Shown: piece by piece, positions 9,451 through 18,549 of the stretch
How positions within the stretch are numbered: position 1 is the stretch's first letter
How the letters are laid out: every line of letters starts with the position of its first letter
Origin: G965216255 sp965216255
GTDB lineage: Bacteria > Bacteroidota > Rhodothermia > Rhodothermales > Bin80
DNA: 64,000 nt
Direction: 5' to 3'
Assembly (NCBI GenBank): GCA_965216255.1
Contig: OZ244148.1
Coordinates: 1,860,001 to 1,924,000 of the forward strand
Notes under the pieces: model-generated
Told to the model about the DNA's origin: nothing
Database searches by the model: none
Seen by the model: the letters and a program-made list of their open reading frames with translations, nothing else
Made by a program: the position numbers and the translations under genes

Positions 9451-11345
9451 GTGCCTGGTCGAAAATGAATTGATCGGAAAGAGTCTTAATGAAATGCTTC
9501 CAGTACAGCTCTAAATGGGGGTAAGTGGGGGGTAGTATTACATATACGAGGCATTAGCAAGTCTTTAATAGGTGTGATCCCCCACTATGACCCCTATTAT
9601 CCCTCCCGTCCTATTTTAGAATGTCCGGCCCCATTCGTATCTTTCAGCCGATTCATGCCCCATTCTGCCATTACAAGGGGGGGGGGCGCGCCAACATTCG
9701 AAACGTTCGCATGAGATCCGTCAGAGAGCCGCAGTTTTCGTTAGGACAGGCCCCTATTGCTGAGATCCAGATCGACCCCAAAAGCCGCGACGACATCCCA
9801 GCCATTCTGCTCGGACTACAGGCCCTCTACCTCCATCTGCCGGCACCCGCCAAGGTTTTCGATCTGCTCCGCGCCCATTCTGCTAACCTGGCGATCTGGA
9901 CCGAGGCCGGCCCGGAATGGACTCCTGGAGCATCTTCGTGCTGGCCACCCTGAAGCAGGAACTCGGCTGTGACTTTGATCGGTTGACGTTCTTGGTCAAT
10001 CACATGGATATCGTGCGCCAGATGCTGGGGTTCGATAACAAGATGGGCGGTCGGGTCATCTTCCGGAGGCAGACCATCATCGACAATGTTTCGAAGCTGA
10101 CGCCGGAGCTGTTGGATGAGGTAAATCAGGTCGTAGTGGCCTGTGGGCTCCAGGAAGTGGGTGCTGCGGAGGAGTTGCATACACGGGCAGACTCTTTTGT
10201 TGTGGAGACCAACGTACACTGGCCGACCGATGTGCGGCTATTGTGGGATGCCATACAGTGTATAGTGCTGTAGGTCACGGCATCGGCGTACGGCATAGCG
10301 GGCTGGCGCAAGTACAGGAGCTGGCTGCGCATGCGCACTTTGCTCCGGTGCGTCTGGCGCACAGATGGCGCACGAAAGAGGATGTACAGGCCTACCTGGA
10401 AATATGCCAAGTGGTGGTAAAGAAAGTGAAGTCCACGGTGCAGACGTTGCAGCAGCAGTCCGTGCCGGATCTGGAGATTACGCGGTATTTGACGCACTGT
10501 GAGCCTCAAATAGAGCAGGTAGAGCGGCGATTGATCCAGGATTCCGCACGAGGAGAAGGTGTTTTCGGTGTATGAAGAGCGCACGCGTTGGATCCGCAAG
10601 GGGAAAGCAGGCATCATGGCCGAGTTGGGGGTGCCGGTGTGTGTCATAGAAAATCCGCACCCATTCATACTCCATCACATGATTCAGTGGGAGGGCACGG
10701 ACGTAGACGCGGCCGTGCCCCTGTTAACCGAAACGAAGAAGCGCTACGGTGCCGTGGTTTCCTGTAGTGTGGACAGGGGCTTTTACAGCCCAGACAATCT
10801 TACCGCGTTTGAGGCAGAGCTGGGGTTGGCCGTGATGTCCAGGAAGGCAATAGGCACGGAGGCCGATCGTGAGCGGGAAAGGGCCGACGCCTTTGTGGCA
10901 GCGCGCCGGCAGCATCCGGCCATTGAGTCAGCGATCAACAACCTGGAGCACCGCGGATTGAATCGAGTGCGGCGCACGGCAAGGAGGGATTTGCGCGCAG
11001 CGTGGCGCTTTCGATTGTGGCAGCGAATGTGCATCGGCTCGGATTGAGACTGCGCCAGCGGGAGACTGAGCGGAGCAAGCACCAGCGTCTGGCTGCCTGA
11101 ACAAGCAAGCCGCAGAGACTTCCGAGAAAGACGACGCTCACGAGCGGAATCGGATAGCAACGCCCAGGCTGGCTGCAACAGTTCAAGAGTGGCCTATTCC
11201 ACGCACGTGCATACATTGCGCGGCATGGAAACCTTGCTCTGAGCGCATTCACGTAGGCCCGTCAGACTCCGACAATCCTGAAAATTGCCCCTGAAATGCC
11301 GTGCTGGAGTCCAGTGCAAGCCAATAGGCATTTTCGGCCAGGCAC
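9451..11345 (+). mobile_element. IS-A copy 2, 1895 bp
   Basis: It has the same end sequences as copy 1 (GTGCCTGGTCGAAAA at the left, with one mismatch; TTTTCGGCCAGGCAC at the right) and nearly identical interior and 5' non-coding leader. It lies in the same orientation as copy 1. Its right flank CAACTA matches the left flank of copy 1, and its own left flank TAATTC resembles the right flank of copy 1, which is why the two are treated together as the borders of one inserted segment. Confidence 0.88.
9711..11047 (+). pseudogene. IS-A transposase copy 2, frameshifted
   Basis: This is the same protein as in copy 1, beginning MRSVREPQFSLGQ, and likewise split into several frames (breaks near 9890, 10270 and 10555, and a deletion near 10970 that spoils the C-terminal RVRAHGKEGFARS segment still readable in copy 1). 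It shares the one-base deletion after AHSANLA with copy 1. The two probably descend from one already damaged ancestor, by recombination or by transposition in trans. Confidence 0.8.
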
Positions 11346-12238
11346 CAACTAGCAGTTGGGGCTTTCTGGATGCCCAGCGGGTACGCGCGCTTTCCATCCA
11401 GTCGCGGCTCGGCATTGGTCGCAGCGGTCCCATTGATGCTACCGCTACTTCCATTGACTTGGGCACCGGCGAGCGCAGGGAGTGGACGGACTCAGACACC
11501 ACTTTTGCGGATGGAAGTGTCGGCAACGTGTTCTGGTCGGCCTTCACGCCCGAATAAGAACGCATGTACCGGCTAGAAGGCCGGCGCTCGGACAGCGCGA
11601 TATCCAGAGCGGACGTGACACTGCCGCCTCCGGTAACACGGGACCTGGTGGGCGAATGGGACAGTGTCGTTACCCGGGCCTTGATACACGGCAAGCTGCG
11701 GAACCTAGTGGATGGCTCCGTGACCTAAGATGCCACTACGTTGCCGTCCACGAATCCCTGGCCGACAGGCCCTCCACCTGTGCGCGCCTACCGACTAAAG
11801 GTCGCCCTTCCGTCTACGGGCACGCAGCAGAGCACGGCGTAGGGACATGTCTCTTGAATTAATCTGAACAAGGACTCCGAACGGGTCAAGGACGAATTCT
11901 CGCTCAACTGCCTCCGCGCCGACCTGATCGCGCTCAGGCGCATCTATTTTCGAATCCCTGCGGCCAGCGACCGGTGGGCTCCCCAAAACGGGTCCTTCGA
12001 CACCAATTTGCCTATCGAGCCCGGTACCTTCTCGAACGCAGAAAATGGCTTCGGCTTTCTTGGTGGCGGGTATGCCCACACAACAGGATGGATACCGCAC
12101 GAAAACATACTGCTATGGATTGGGTACAGAACGAGCGGGCCGTGCAGCATGTCGCCCCAGGACATCCCGCTGTGCAACTTCCTCCGGAGCCGTGCTTTCA
12201 AGACGGCAACGGTTAACAGCCTACCGGTCGTAAGGTAA
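11346..12238 (+). pseudogene. DUF4249-like lipoprotein, C-terminal part, decayed
   Basis: It continues the lipoprotein begun at 2607: SSWGFLDAQRVRALSIQSRL, then IDATATSIDLGTGERREW, FADGSVGNVFWSAF, a TAA at 11555-11557, then MYRLEGRRSDSAISRADVTL. After further frame disruption it gives IEPGTFSNAENGFGFLGGGY. These blocks line up in order with PIDADVSTTELHSGKHGQW, LADGDFRHVYWASF, SYRLDVRRSDGEVTSAV and VEPGTFSNVDNGFGYFGSGY of the intact lipoprotein at 35458. It is therefore a diverged paralogue, inactivated by the insertion at 2740 and by later stops. Its tail overlaps the convergent gene at 12213 by 26 bp. Confidence 0.75.
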
Positions 12239-12782
12239 CGCCCAGCGCGTCGGTCGCCGCTCTCGGACATCCTGTCCACTCGCGCACAAATAGATTACCC
12301 ACATACCTCAGATCCTCGACACCCGTCTTGCTGCTCCAGAATCCCGCAGCTACCAAGTCCCGAAACCGGCTGAAAAAGGCTACCCCTTGGCTAAGCTCGG
12401 GTCCCGCTACGTCCGGATACGCAATCACGTCCAGGATGTCACGCTGTTGCTCCTTGCCCGCTTCGACAAATACGGCGTCAAATCGGCGGCGTGCATAGGC
12501 GTCCAGCCACGCCAGCCCGCCTCGCATGGGAAGCTGCAGCTCCGGCTGGTCTGTCATCATGAAATCAATGAACTCCGGCACGCCGGCATCCGAAGCACTG
12601 CCCGAACGGCCATCAGCCGGAATTGTTAGGTCGGCGAGGACCTGCACCGTCTGGAATTCGTGCTCGTTGAAGAAGGATGGCTTCCGGGCCTGCACAGCGA
12701 CACGGGAGACCGGCCGGCCATAAGAGAGGCCCGGGGCGAGGGAAGCGGTGGCTAGAAGCCGCAGGGATGTTCTTCGGTCCAT
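12213..12782 (-). CDS. gluconate 2-dehydrogenase subunit 3 family protein (Tat-type signal)
   Basis: The protein has 189 residues, starting MDRRTSLRLLATASLAPGLS, which looks like a Tat or Sec export signal. The body has the features of the gluconate_2-dh3 family: FNEHEFQTVQVLADLTIPAD, VPEFIDFMM and FFSRFRDLVAAGFWSS. These small subunits partner membrane or periplasmic GMC oxidoreductases. The ATG overlaps the TAA of the upstream GMC gene by one base (TAATG), so the two are probably translated together and form a complex. The start was chosen for that overlap and the signal sequence. Confidence 0.88.
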   Translation of the reverse strand: MDRRTSLRLLATASLAPGLSYGRPVSRVAVQARKPSFFNEHEFQTVQVLADLTIPADGRSGSASDAGVPEFIDFMMTDQPELQLPMRGGLAWLDAYARRRFDAVFVEAGKEQQRDILDVIAYPDVAGPELSQGVAFFSRFRDLVAAGFWSSKTGVEDLRYVGNLFVREWTGCPRAATDALGVTLRPVGC

Positions 12783-14515
12783 TACAGATTTCCTTTGTTG
12801 CGTTCTTCGACGATATATTCCGCGGTCCGCCAAGCCAGCGCCAGAATAGTCCACGTAACGTTCTTGTGCGCCTGTGAAACGAGGGGGCCTGCATCCGCAA
12901 CGAACAGGTTCTTGACGTCGTGTGCCTGGCAGTAGGCGTTGAGAACGCTGCTACGCCGGTCGCTTCCCATGCGAGTGGTTCCTCCCTCGTGGATAATGCG
13001 ACCCGGCGCTAGAATGCCGTACCCCTCTTCCGCGGTGGGCATGGAATCCAGGAGTTCGCCGCCCATCTCGACGATGATGCCGCGCATGGTCTCCTGCATG
13101 TGATTCACCTGTGCATACTCCTGCTCGCTCCACTTCACATTGAAGCGAAGCACGGGGATGCCGTATTTGTCCAGCACTTTCGGATCTATTTCGCAGCGGT
13201 TTTCGCGGCGCGCAACCATTTCGCCACGGCCAGAGAATCCGAGAATGGCTCCGTACAGTTGGCGGTAGTCCTGCTTTAGCTGCAGGCCGTATCCACCGCC
13301 GCCACGCGGGCGGGCAGCCCGGCTACTGTCTGGTTCGAGGCGATTGAAACGCTCTACCTTCCCCAAGAAGTCGTGACCCGGCATACTCCGACCGCCCCAC
13401 GGCTCGATGTGGTATCCGCGGGCAAAATCGAGCTTCTTGCCATCCAGCCACCACGGAACGTATACGTGCATGCCGCCAACCCCATCTTCATTGTGCGCGG
13501 GCATACCCATGAGCTGCGGAAAGAGCCCCATGACCGACGTCCCAGTGGAATCCGTCAGGTACCTTCCAACGGTATCGCTCTCATTGGCAAGCCCGTTCTG
13601 GTGACGCGGTGACTTGGAATTGAGAAGTAGACGCGCCGACTCGCAGGCGCTGGCAGCAAGCACCACAATGCGCGAGCGGACCTGGTATTCCTTCAGGTCA
13701 TTCTTGTTAACGTAGGAGACGCCGGTAGCCAATCCGTTTTCGTCCGTTAGCACCTCGCGCACCATGGCATGCGGCATGACCGTAAGGTTGCCGGTTCCCT
13801 CCGCGGGTCGGATGAGAACGGACGGCGACGAGAAGTTGGAGTTGGTGGTGCATCCGCGTCCGCACTGCCCGCAGTAGTGACAGGCTGGCCTCCCGTTGTG
13901 TGGCCGCGTCAGAATCGAAAGCCGCGAAGGGATGCAGGGAATCCCCATACGACCGCAGGCCTGTTTGATCAAGAGCTCATAGCAACGGGGCTTGGGCGGC
14001 GGAAGAAAAATGCCGTCTGGCTCATTGCCCATGCCCTCCTTGCTGCCAAAGACGCCAACAAGCCGCTCCACCTTATCATAGTACGGACTGATGTCTTCGT
14101 AGCCTATCGGCCAGTCGTCTCCCAGCCCATCGATGCTGCGGCGTCTGAAGTCATCCGGGCCAAATCGCAGGGATATCCGGCCCCAGTGATTTGTTCTGCC
14201 GCCCAGGTTACGGGCGCGGAACCAGTCCCATTCGGTGCCACCAACGTGCGTATACGGCTCTCCGTCAATGGTCCACCCGCCTATGGTGCCATCAAATTCA
14301 CCCCATTGCTTTTCCACCGTCGGGCCACCGCGGCGCGGGGAGTCATAATTCCACTGAAACATCGCACTGTGGGTCTCCGCATACCACAGCGGGCCCGCTT
14401 CCAGGAGCAATACCCTGGCGCCGGCGTCCGCAAGCACCTTGGCAGTCATTCCACCTCCTGCACCAGAGCCCACAATGCAAACGTCAAATTCCTGCCTTCG
14501 TAGGATATTAGGCAT
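12782..14515 (-). CDS. GMC-family FAD-dependent oxidoreductase
   Basis: The protein has 577 residues. The N-terminus holds the FAD dinucleotide-binding motif VGSGAGGG (about 16-22), followed by LLLEAG. A Cys-rich stretch CHYCGQCGRGC lies mid-protein. The C-terminal GMC domain has EGGTTRMGSD and AHKNVTWTILALAWRTAEYI. Relatives oxidise sugars or sugar alcohols and pass electrons on via the subunit-3 partner, encoded immediately downstream. The first ATG giving a proper Rossmann start (MPNILRRQEFDVCIVG) was chosen. The substrate cannot be read from the sequence; the neighbouring epimerase and TIM-barrel genes suggest a sugar. Confidence 0.92.
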   Translation of the reverse strand: MPNILRRQEFDVCIVGSGAGGGMTAKVLADAGARVLLLEAGPLWYAETHSAMFQWNYDSPRRGGPTVEKQWGEFDGTIGGWTIDGEPYTHVGGTEWDWFRARNLGGRTNHWGRISLRFGPDDFRRRSIDGLGDDWPIGYEDISPYYDKVERLVGVFGSKEGMGNEPDGIFLPPPKPRCYELLIKQACGRMGIPCIPSRLSILTRPHNGRPACHYCGQCGRGCTTNSNFSSPSVLIRPAEGTGNLTVMPHAMVREVLTDENGLATGVSYVNKNDLKEYQVRSRIVVLAASACESARLLLNSKSPRHQNGLANESDTVGRYLTDSTGTSVMGLFPQLMGMPAHNEDGVGGMHVYVPWWLDGKKLDFARGYHIEPWGGRSMPGHDFLGKVERFNRLEPDSSRAARPRGGGGYGLQLKQDYRQLYGAILGFSGRGEMVARRENRCEIDPKVLDKYGIPVLRFNVKWSEQEYAQVNHMQETMRGIIVEMGGELLDSMPTAEEGYGILAPGRIIHEGGTTRMGSDRRSSVLNAYCQAHDVKNLFVADAGPLVSQAHKNVTWTILALAWRTAEYIVEERNKGNL

Positions 14516-14954
14516 ATGATTCGCTTCCAGTCCATGAATACCGCCCCAAGCCATCCTGGAGCAGGGCCCATATTACTGCAGAGGAATATTATTTGTATCG
14601 AATCCCAACCTGCGTGCGGGTCGAAATCACGCTCCCTGCGGATATGCACGTGCGCGGCCCCAGTGGCGGCCAGCAAGCCCTATGGTAGGGGCGCCGCTTT
14701 GCCAAGAGAGCCATTGCCCAAAAGAATCACGACGGTGCCATTTGGCAATCTTTCCACCTTCGTCCAAAATCCGCAGAAGGAGCCGTGCTGCTTCCGGACC
14801 GGGACCTGGCATCTATATATGCGTATATGGCAGCGGCGCGTCTGCACCGTCTGATTTAGGCATATGAAAATTCCGTGCAGTTCAATTAGTTATTATTTCC
14901 TGTCATATCTTGTCAAGTTCTATCAACACCCATTTAGAACAGAGGCAGTACAAC
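14516..14954. other. intergenic region between divergent GMC and cold-shock genes
   Basis: About 440 bp separate the reverse-strand GMC gene from the cold-shock gene. I see no convincing protein here. The last 80 bp before the cold-shock start are AT-rich and include a long potential leader, as cold-shock mRNAs often have. No specific promoter or riboswitch could be assigned. Confidence 0.4.
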
Positions 14955-15164
14955 ATGGAAGGTCGTGAGACAGGCCGGGTCAAATGGTTTAACCCGGAGA
15001 AAGGCTATGGCTTCATCGAGCGTGACAGCGGTAGCGACGTATTCGTGCACCATTCAGAAATCCGCACAACGGGTTTCCGGACACTGGAGGAAAACCAGCG
15101 CGTGGAATTCACTGTCACGAAGGGCCAGAAAGGCTTTCAGGCACAGGATGTAAATCCAGTCTAG
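14955..15164 (+). CDS. cold-shock domain protein (CspA family)
   Basis: This 69-residue single OB-fold protein has RNA-binding motifs RNP1 (KGYGFIE, about 16-22) and RNP2 (VFVHH, about 29-33), and the usual GRVKWFNPEKG start. It is an RNA chaperone or transcription antiterminator acting in the cytoplasm. The ATG after the AGAGGC region gives the normal family length. It is followed by a strong intrinsic terminator at 15192, so it is a single-gene unit. It is unrelated in function to the sugar genes on either side. Confidence 0.96.
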   Translation: MEGRETGRVKWFNPEKGYGFIERDSGSDVFVHHSEIRTTGFRTLEENQRVEFTVTKGQKGFQAQDVNPV

Positions 15165-15191
15165 CACGCGGGTCATGCACCCGATATCCGA

Positions 15192-15228
15192 AGACCCAGG
15201 GGCTCCAAGCCCCTGGGTCTTTTTTTTT
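15192..15228 (+). terminator. intrinsic terminator of the cold-shock gene
   Basis: A perfect 13-bp stem (AGACCCAGGGGCT / AGCCCCTGGGTCT) with a 3-base loop is followed directly by nine T residues. It lies 27 bp after the cold-shock stop codon. The convergent MDR gene ends 56 bp further on, and the hairpin is symmetric enough that its stem could also slow transcription from that side. Confidence 0.93.
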
Positions 15229-15283
15229 GGCCTTCCCCGGAAGCGGATCCTGGCGCAATGCCGCTGTTAGGCTGGAGCAAATG

Positions 15284-16240
15284 TCAGTAGTCCAGCAGCA
15301 CCTTCACGGCGTCGTCCCTCTTGGTCTCGGCCAAGTCAAAGCCTTGCTGGATGCAAGCAAAGGGCAGGCGATGGGACACCAGGGACGACGGATCCAAGCG
15401 CCCCTGGGCAATGAGGTCTACGGCAAGCCGGAAGGATGCCAGTCCGGGCTCCCGCTGTGCATAAACGCTCGTGACGACCCGCATATTCTTGCGCAGAAAG
15501 GCTTCCATGGCAATGGGCATAACTGCCATCTTGGGCACGCCAAAAAGCGCAATATCACCGTGCTCCCGCACGAGCTCCGGGCAAAGGTTGATGGTTTCCG
15601 CCTTGCCTACCGCTTCAACCACCAGGTCAGCCATGGCACCGCCCGTGGATTCGCGCACAGCCTGTACCGGATCCTGGCACCTGAGATCCACGGTGCGGGT
15701 CGCACCTAATTGGCTAGATAGTTCAAGCCTTCTCTGGATGATATCCAGCCCGTAGATTTCATGCGCTCCCATGCCGCGCAGCAGCATTGTAAACAGCAGG
15801 CCGGCAGGGCCCTGCCCCACCACTACGATCCGCTTACCTATTACGCTTCTCAGCTTGCGACAGCAGTACACCACAGTCCCCAGCTGCTGCGCAAGAACGC
15901 CCCGGTCCGGGCTCAGGCCATCCGGCAAACGGATAACTTCCTCGGGAAGGGCCGTCACGTACTCCGCAAACCCGTTGAAACGAGGAACCAGTGCGAGTAC
16001 GAATACGCCGCGCGGAATGCCCTCGGCAGCAGACTCCTCCACAACGGCCACGCATTCGTGTCCGGACTGGCCGGGCTCCCAGGGATAGCTCTCCGGCGGA
16101 CTGTCATGGAGGAAATGCAGGTCGCTCCCGCATATGGCCGCCACTAGGACGCGCAGCACGAGGCCACCAGCCGGCGGCTCTGGATCCGGGACGCGAACCC
16201 ACTCGATTTTGCCTGGAGCCGTATACTGCACCGCACGCAT
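15284..16240 (-). CDS. MDR-family (zinc-type) dehydrogenase
   Basis: The protein has 318 residues. The N-terminal GroES-like domain has ICGSDLHF and GQSGHECVAVV, the positions that bind catalytic zinc in alcohol and polyol dehydrogenases. The Rossmann part has VVGQGPAGLL (about 140-149). The four-Cys structural zinc lobe is absent and the protein is about 20-30 residues shorter than sorbitol dehydrogenases. It starts 6 bp after the upstream TIM-barrel gene stop, so the two form an operon. ATG 16240 was preferred to the GTG 6 bases upstream. A polyol or sugar-derived alcohol is the likely substrate (inference from context). Confidence 0.88.
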   Translation of the reverse strand: MRAVQYTAPGKIEWVRVPDPEPPAGGLVLRVLVAAICGSDLHFLHDSPPESYPWEPGQSGHECVAVVEESAAEGIPRGVFVLALVPRFNGFAEYVTALPEEVIRLPDGLSPDRGVLAQQLGTVVYCCRKLRSVIGKRIVVVGQGPAGLLFTMLLRGMGAHEIYGLDIIQRRLELSSQLGATRTVDLRCQDPVQAVRESTGGAMADLVVEAVGKAETINLCPELVREHGDIALFGVPKMAVMPIAMEAFLRKNMRVVTSVYAQREPGLASFRLAVDLIAQGRLDPSSLVSHRLPFACIQQGFDLAETKRDDAVKVLLDY

Positions 16241-16246
16241 ACGCAC

Positions 16247-17179
16247 CTACGAAAACGCGCTCCTTAGCAGTTCGAGGCTCTTGGGCAACGCCGTCCGCGG
16301 GTCTTCCTTGCCTTCAAACTCCAGCGACACATATCCCCGGTAATCATGCCGCCTCATGATTTCGGCAATGCGGGGATAGTCCAGATCCAGTGTATACCAT
16401 GTGCCACCCCCATAGTAGGTCTTCGCCTGCATAAGCACAGTGCGGGAGGCCAGCATTTCCAGCTTGTCGTAGGGATCTTCCAGGAAGTTGCCCGTATCAA
16501 GCGTAACTTGAAGCCAGGGAGAATTCATCGCTTCCACGATCCTCAGTACGCCTTCCGGGGTACGCCCTAGGCCCCAGTGGTTTTCCAGCCCAAGGAGAAC
16601 GCCGCACTGCTCCGCCTTGGGCAGGCAGCGCTCGATGCTGTCAATGACCCATGCGAATGCCTCCTCGTCCGTATGGCCCTCCAGCGGCGGCTCAATTCCC
16701 CTGTTGTCCATCAACGCGCTGAACGACTCCGACGTACCCCAGCGTCCCGTATTTAGCCGCATGGTAGGGATGCCGAGTTCATAGCAGAGCTCAATCTGGT
16801 GGACTGTCCGATTGATGTTACGCTGGCGCTCTTCCTTGTCGGGTGACACAAAACCCTGATGCGTGGAGAACCCCATCAGGTCCAGCCCATTCACAAACGC
16901 GCGGCGCTTTAGGCCCTGTAGATACGCCGGCTCTTCCGACGCCATCTGCACGTGCAGCAGCTCCACGCCGTCAAACCCCATCGAGGCCGCATCATCTATG
17001 CACTGCCCAATGGGATAGTTTTCCTTTGGCCCGTCAAAGCGCCAGAAGGAATACGTGGAAACACCAATGGGATTGGGCCGCTTCCGAATCGAATGCGCAA
17101 CTGCAGGGGCAGGCGCCAGGCCAAGACCCGCTGCGGCAACAGCCGAATGTCGAAGAAAATCGCGTCGTCCTATCGTGAT
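16247..17179 (-). CDS. Tat-exported sugar phosphate isomerase/epimerase-like TIM-barrel protein, apparent ATC start
   Basis: The mature part is an AP-endonuclease-2/xylose-isomerase-like TIM barrel: GVSTYSFWRF, GFDGVELLHVQM, LLGLENHWGLG, VTLDTGNFLEDP, YVSLEFEGKEDP, with the Glu/Asp/His/Glu metal-ligand pattern. The N-terminus has a twin-arginine signal, TIGRRDFLRHSAVAAAGLG. No ATG, GTG or TTG fits. The only in-frame ATG is 195 bp upstream, inside the divergent gene. An AAGCGAGG ribosome-binding site stands 7 bp before ATC at 17177-17179, exactly where Met-Thr-Ile-Gly-Arg-Arg would begin. Either ATC is used (weakly) or ATG was mutated to ATC. The MDR gene follows in the same operon. Confidence 0.8.
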   Translation of the reverse strand: MTIGRRDFLRHSAVAAAGLGLAPAPAVAHSIRKRPNPIGVSTYSFWRFDGPKENYPIGQCIDDAASMGFDGVELLHVQMASEEPAYLQGLKRRAFVNGLDLMGFSTHQGFVSPDKEERQRNINRTVHQIELCYELGIPTMRLNTGRWGTSESFSALMDNRGIEPPLEGHTDEEAFAWVIDSIERCLPKAEQCGVLLGLENHWGLGRTPEGVLRIVEAMNSPWLQVTLDTGNFLEDPYDKLEMLASRTVLMQAKTYYGGGTWYTLDLDYPRIAEIMRRHDYRGYVSLEFEGKEDPRTALPKSLELLRSAFS

Positions 17180-17286
17180 GGCGGCACCTCGCTTGTAGGT
17201 TTGGTCAAAATATCGTGATGCAAAGTAGGAATTGGGTAGCGTGGCGGCCACCCCTTTTGGATCTTGCAGAGACGCAACGCTGCCGC

Positions 17287-18507
17287 ATGCCGATGGATAG
17301 TACGCCCTCCGCCGCTGAACGTCAACGCTATCGCGCCAGATACGAGCACGAACTCTTTGAAAGCGTGATACCATTCTGGGAGCGGCATTCTCCCGATGCG
17401 GTCCATGGCGGCTACTTCAACAACTTGGACCGCGACGGCAAGGTGTATGATACCACCAAGCATGTCTGGCTACTCGCACGCCAGGTATGGATGTTCAGCA
17501 AACTGAACCGAAGCGTGGATCAGCGGCCGGCGTGGCTTGAGCTGGCACGCCTGGGTATGAAGTTCCTGAGGGAGCACGCCGTGCGGCCGAACGGCCGCGT
17601 GTACTTTGCCCTGGCAGCCGACGGCAGGCCCGTATACCAGCAGCGTAAGATATTCACGGAGAGCTTCTACGCCATGGCCCTTGCAGAATATGCCCGCGCG
17701 ACGGATTCGCAGGGCCTCCTTCGCGCAGCCGAAGAGGCCCTCTCCATCCTCTGGGAGTGGGCCTACGACTGGACTCCCCTCGGCCGCCCGGCGCTGCCGG
17801 GTGCGCAGACGTCCCAGTCGCTGGCCGTTCCCATGATTCTGCTTAACCTTATTGACGAGGTCGCAGGAGAGCACGCCGCGTCTTACAGCGCAGAAATTGA
17901 GGACTGTATCCGCCGCGTGCGCCTTCACGTCAATGACGAGACCCGCAAAGTGCACGAGCATGTTTCACCCAAGGGCCCTCCGCTTTCCGGTCCCGGCGGC
18001 CGGCTCCTGAACCCTGGCCATGCCATCGAAGCTGGCTGGTTCCTGCAGCACTGGGCGCAGCGCTCTGGACAAGAGGATGTCCAGCAGCTGGCCATAAACA
18101 TGGTTCGATGGTCGCATCAGAACGGATGGGACCCGGTACATGGCGGGCTGTACTATTTCCTGGACGCAGAAGGCTACTCTCCGGTGCAACTGGAGTGGTC
18201 CATGAAACTATGGTGGCCACACTCGGAGGCCCTGTATGCACATTTGCTCAATTTTGCCCTCACAGGTGAATTAGCGGACTGGCACGCATTCCGGGAAGTT
18301 GATACCTATGTATTCGGGCATTTTTCTGATCCGGCATTCGGAGAATGGTACGGATACCTGGACCGCGAGGGCCGCCCAACACATCGCTTCAAGGGAGGCG
18401 CCTACAAGGGCTGCTTTCACGTCCCGCAGGCGTTATGGCTGTGCTGGAAGCTCTTGGGCAGTTGGCCCAAACCACCGCTGCAGCAGCCCTCGCCTGCTCC
18501 GCGATGA
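17287..18507 (+). CDS. N-acylglucosamine 2-epimerase (AGE) family protein
   Basis: The protein has 406 residues forming an (alpha/alpha)6 barrel of the AGE/RnBP/cellobiose-epimerase superfamily: HGGYFNNLDRDG, KHVWLLARQVWMFSKL, EQ-like KIFTESFYAMALAEY, HEHVSPKGPPL, LNPGHAIEAGWFLQHWAQR and LEWSMKLWWPHSEALYAHLL, including the His residues that act as acid/base. It would epimerise or isomerise a sugar at C2 in the cytoplasm. It is divergent from the TIM-barrel/MDR operon and runs into a symporter gene 42 bp downstream. ATG 17287 avoids a long non-homologous leader; Met at 17293 is equally possible. Confidence 0.9.
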   Translation: MPMDSTPSAAERQRYRARYEHELFESVIPFWERHSPDAVHGGYFNNLDRDGKVYDTTKHVWLLARQVWMFSKLNRSVDQRPAWLELARLGMKFLREHAVRPNGRVYFALAADGRPVYQQRKIFTESFYAMALAEYARATDSQGLLRAAEEALSILWEWAYDWTPLGRPALPGAQTSQSLAVPMILLNLIDEVAGEHAASYSAEIEDCIRRVRLHVNDETRKVHEHVSPKGPPLSGPGGRLLNPGHAIEAGWFLQHWAQRSGQEDVQQLAINMVRWSHQNGWDPVHGGLYYFLDAEGYSPVQLEWSMKLWWPHSEALYAHLLNFALTGELADWHAFREVDTYVFGHFSDPAFGEWYGYLDREGRPTHRFKGGAYKGCFHVPQALWLCWKLLGSWPKPPLQQPSPAPR

Positions 18508-18549
18508 TTATCCTTTAGCCGGCGTATTTTTTCCGCACGCTATAGCCAT

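Larger units (their letters stand above)
2734..11351. mobile_element. IS-A-bounded 8.6-kb insertion carrying a subtilase, flanked by 6-bp duplication
   Basis: Two IS-A copies in the same orientation bound about 4.8 kb of cargo (a subtilase, an IS1634 remnant and a nuclease remnant). The outer flanks are identical, CAACTA at 2734-2739 and 11346-11351, as expected of a target duplication. The inner flanks, TACTTC after copy 1 and TAATTC before copy 2, match at five of six bases. Outer pair equal and inner pair nearly equal is what results when a circle carrying one IS-A recombines with a resident IS-A. A composite transposition is the alternative. The interrupted gene is the lipoprotein at 2607/11346. 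Confidence 0.7.
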
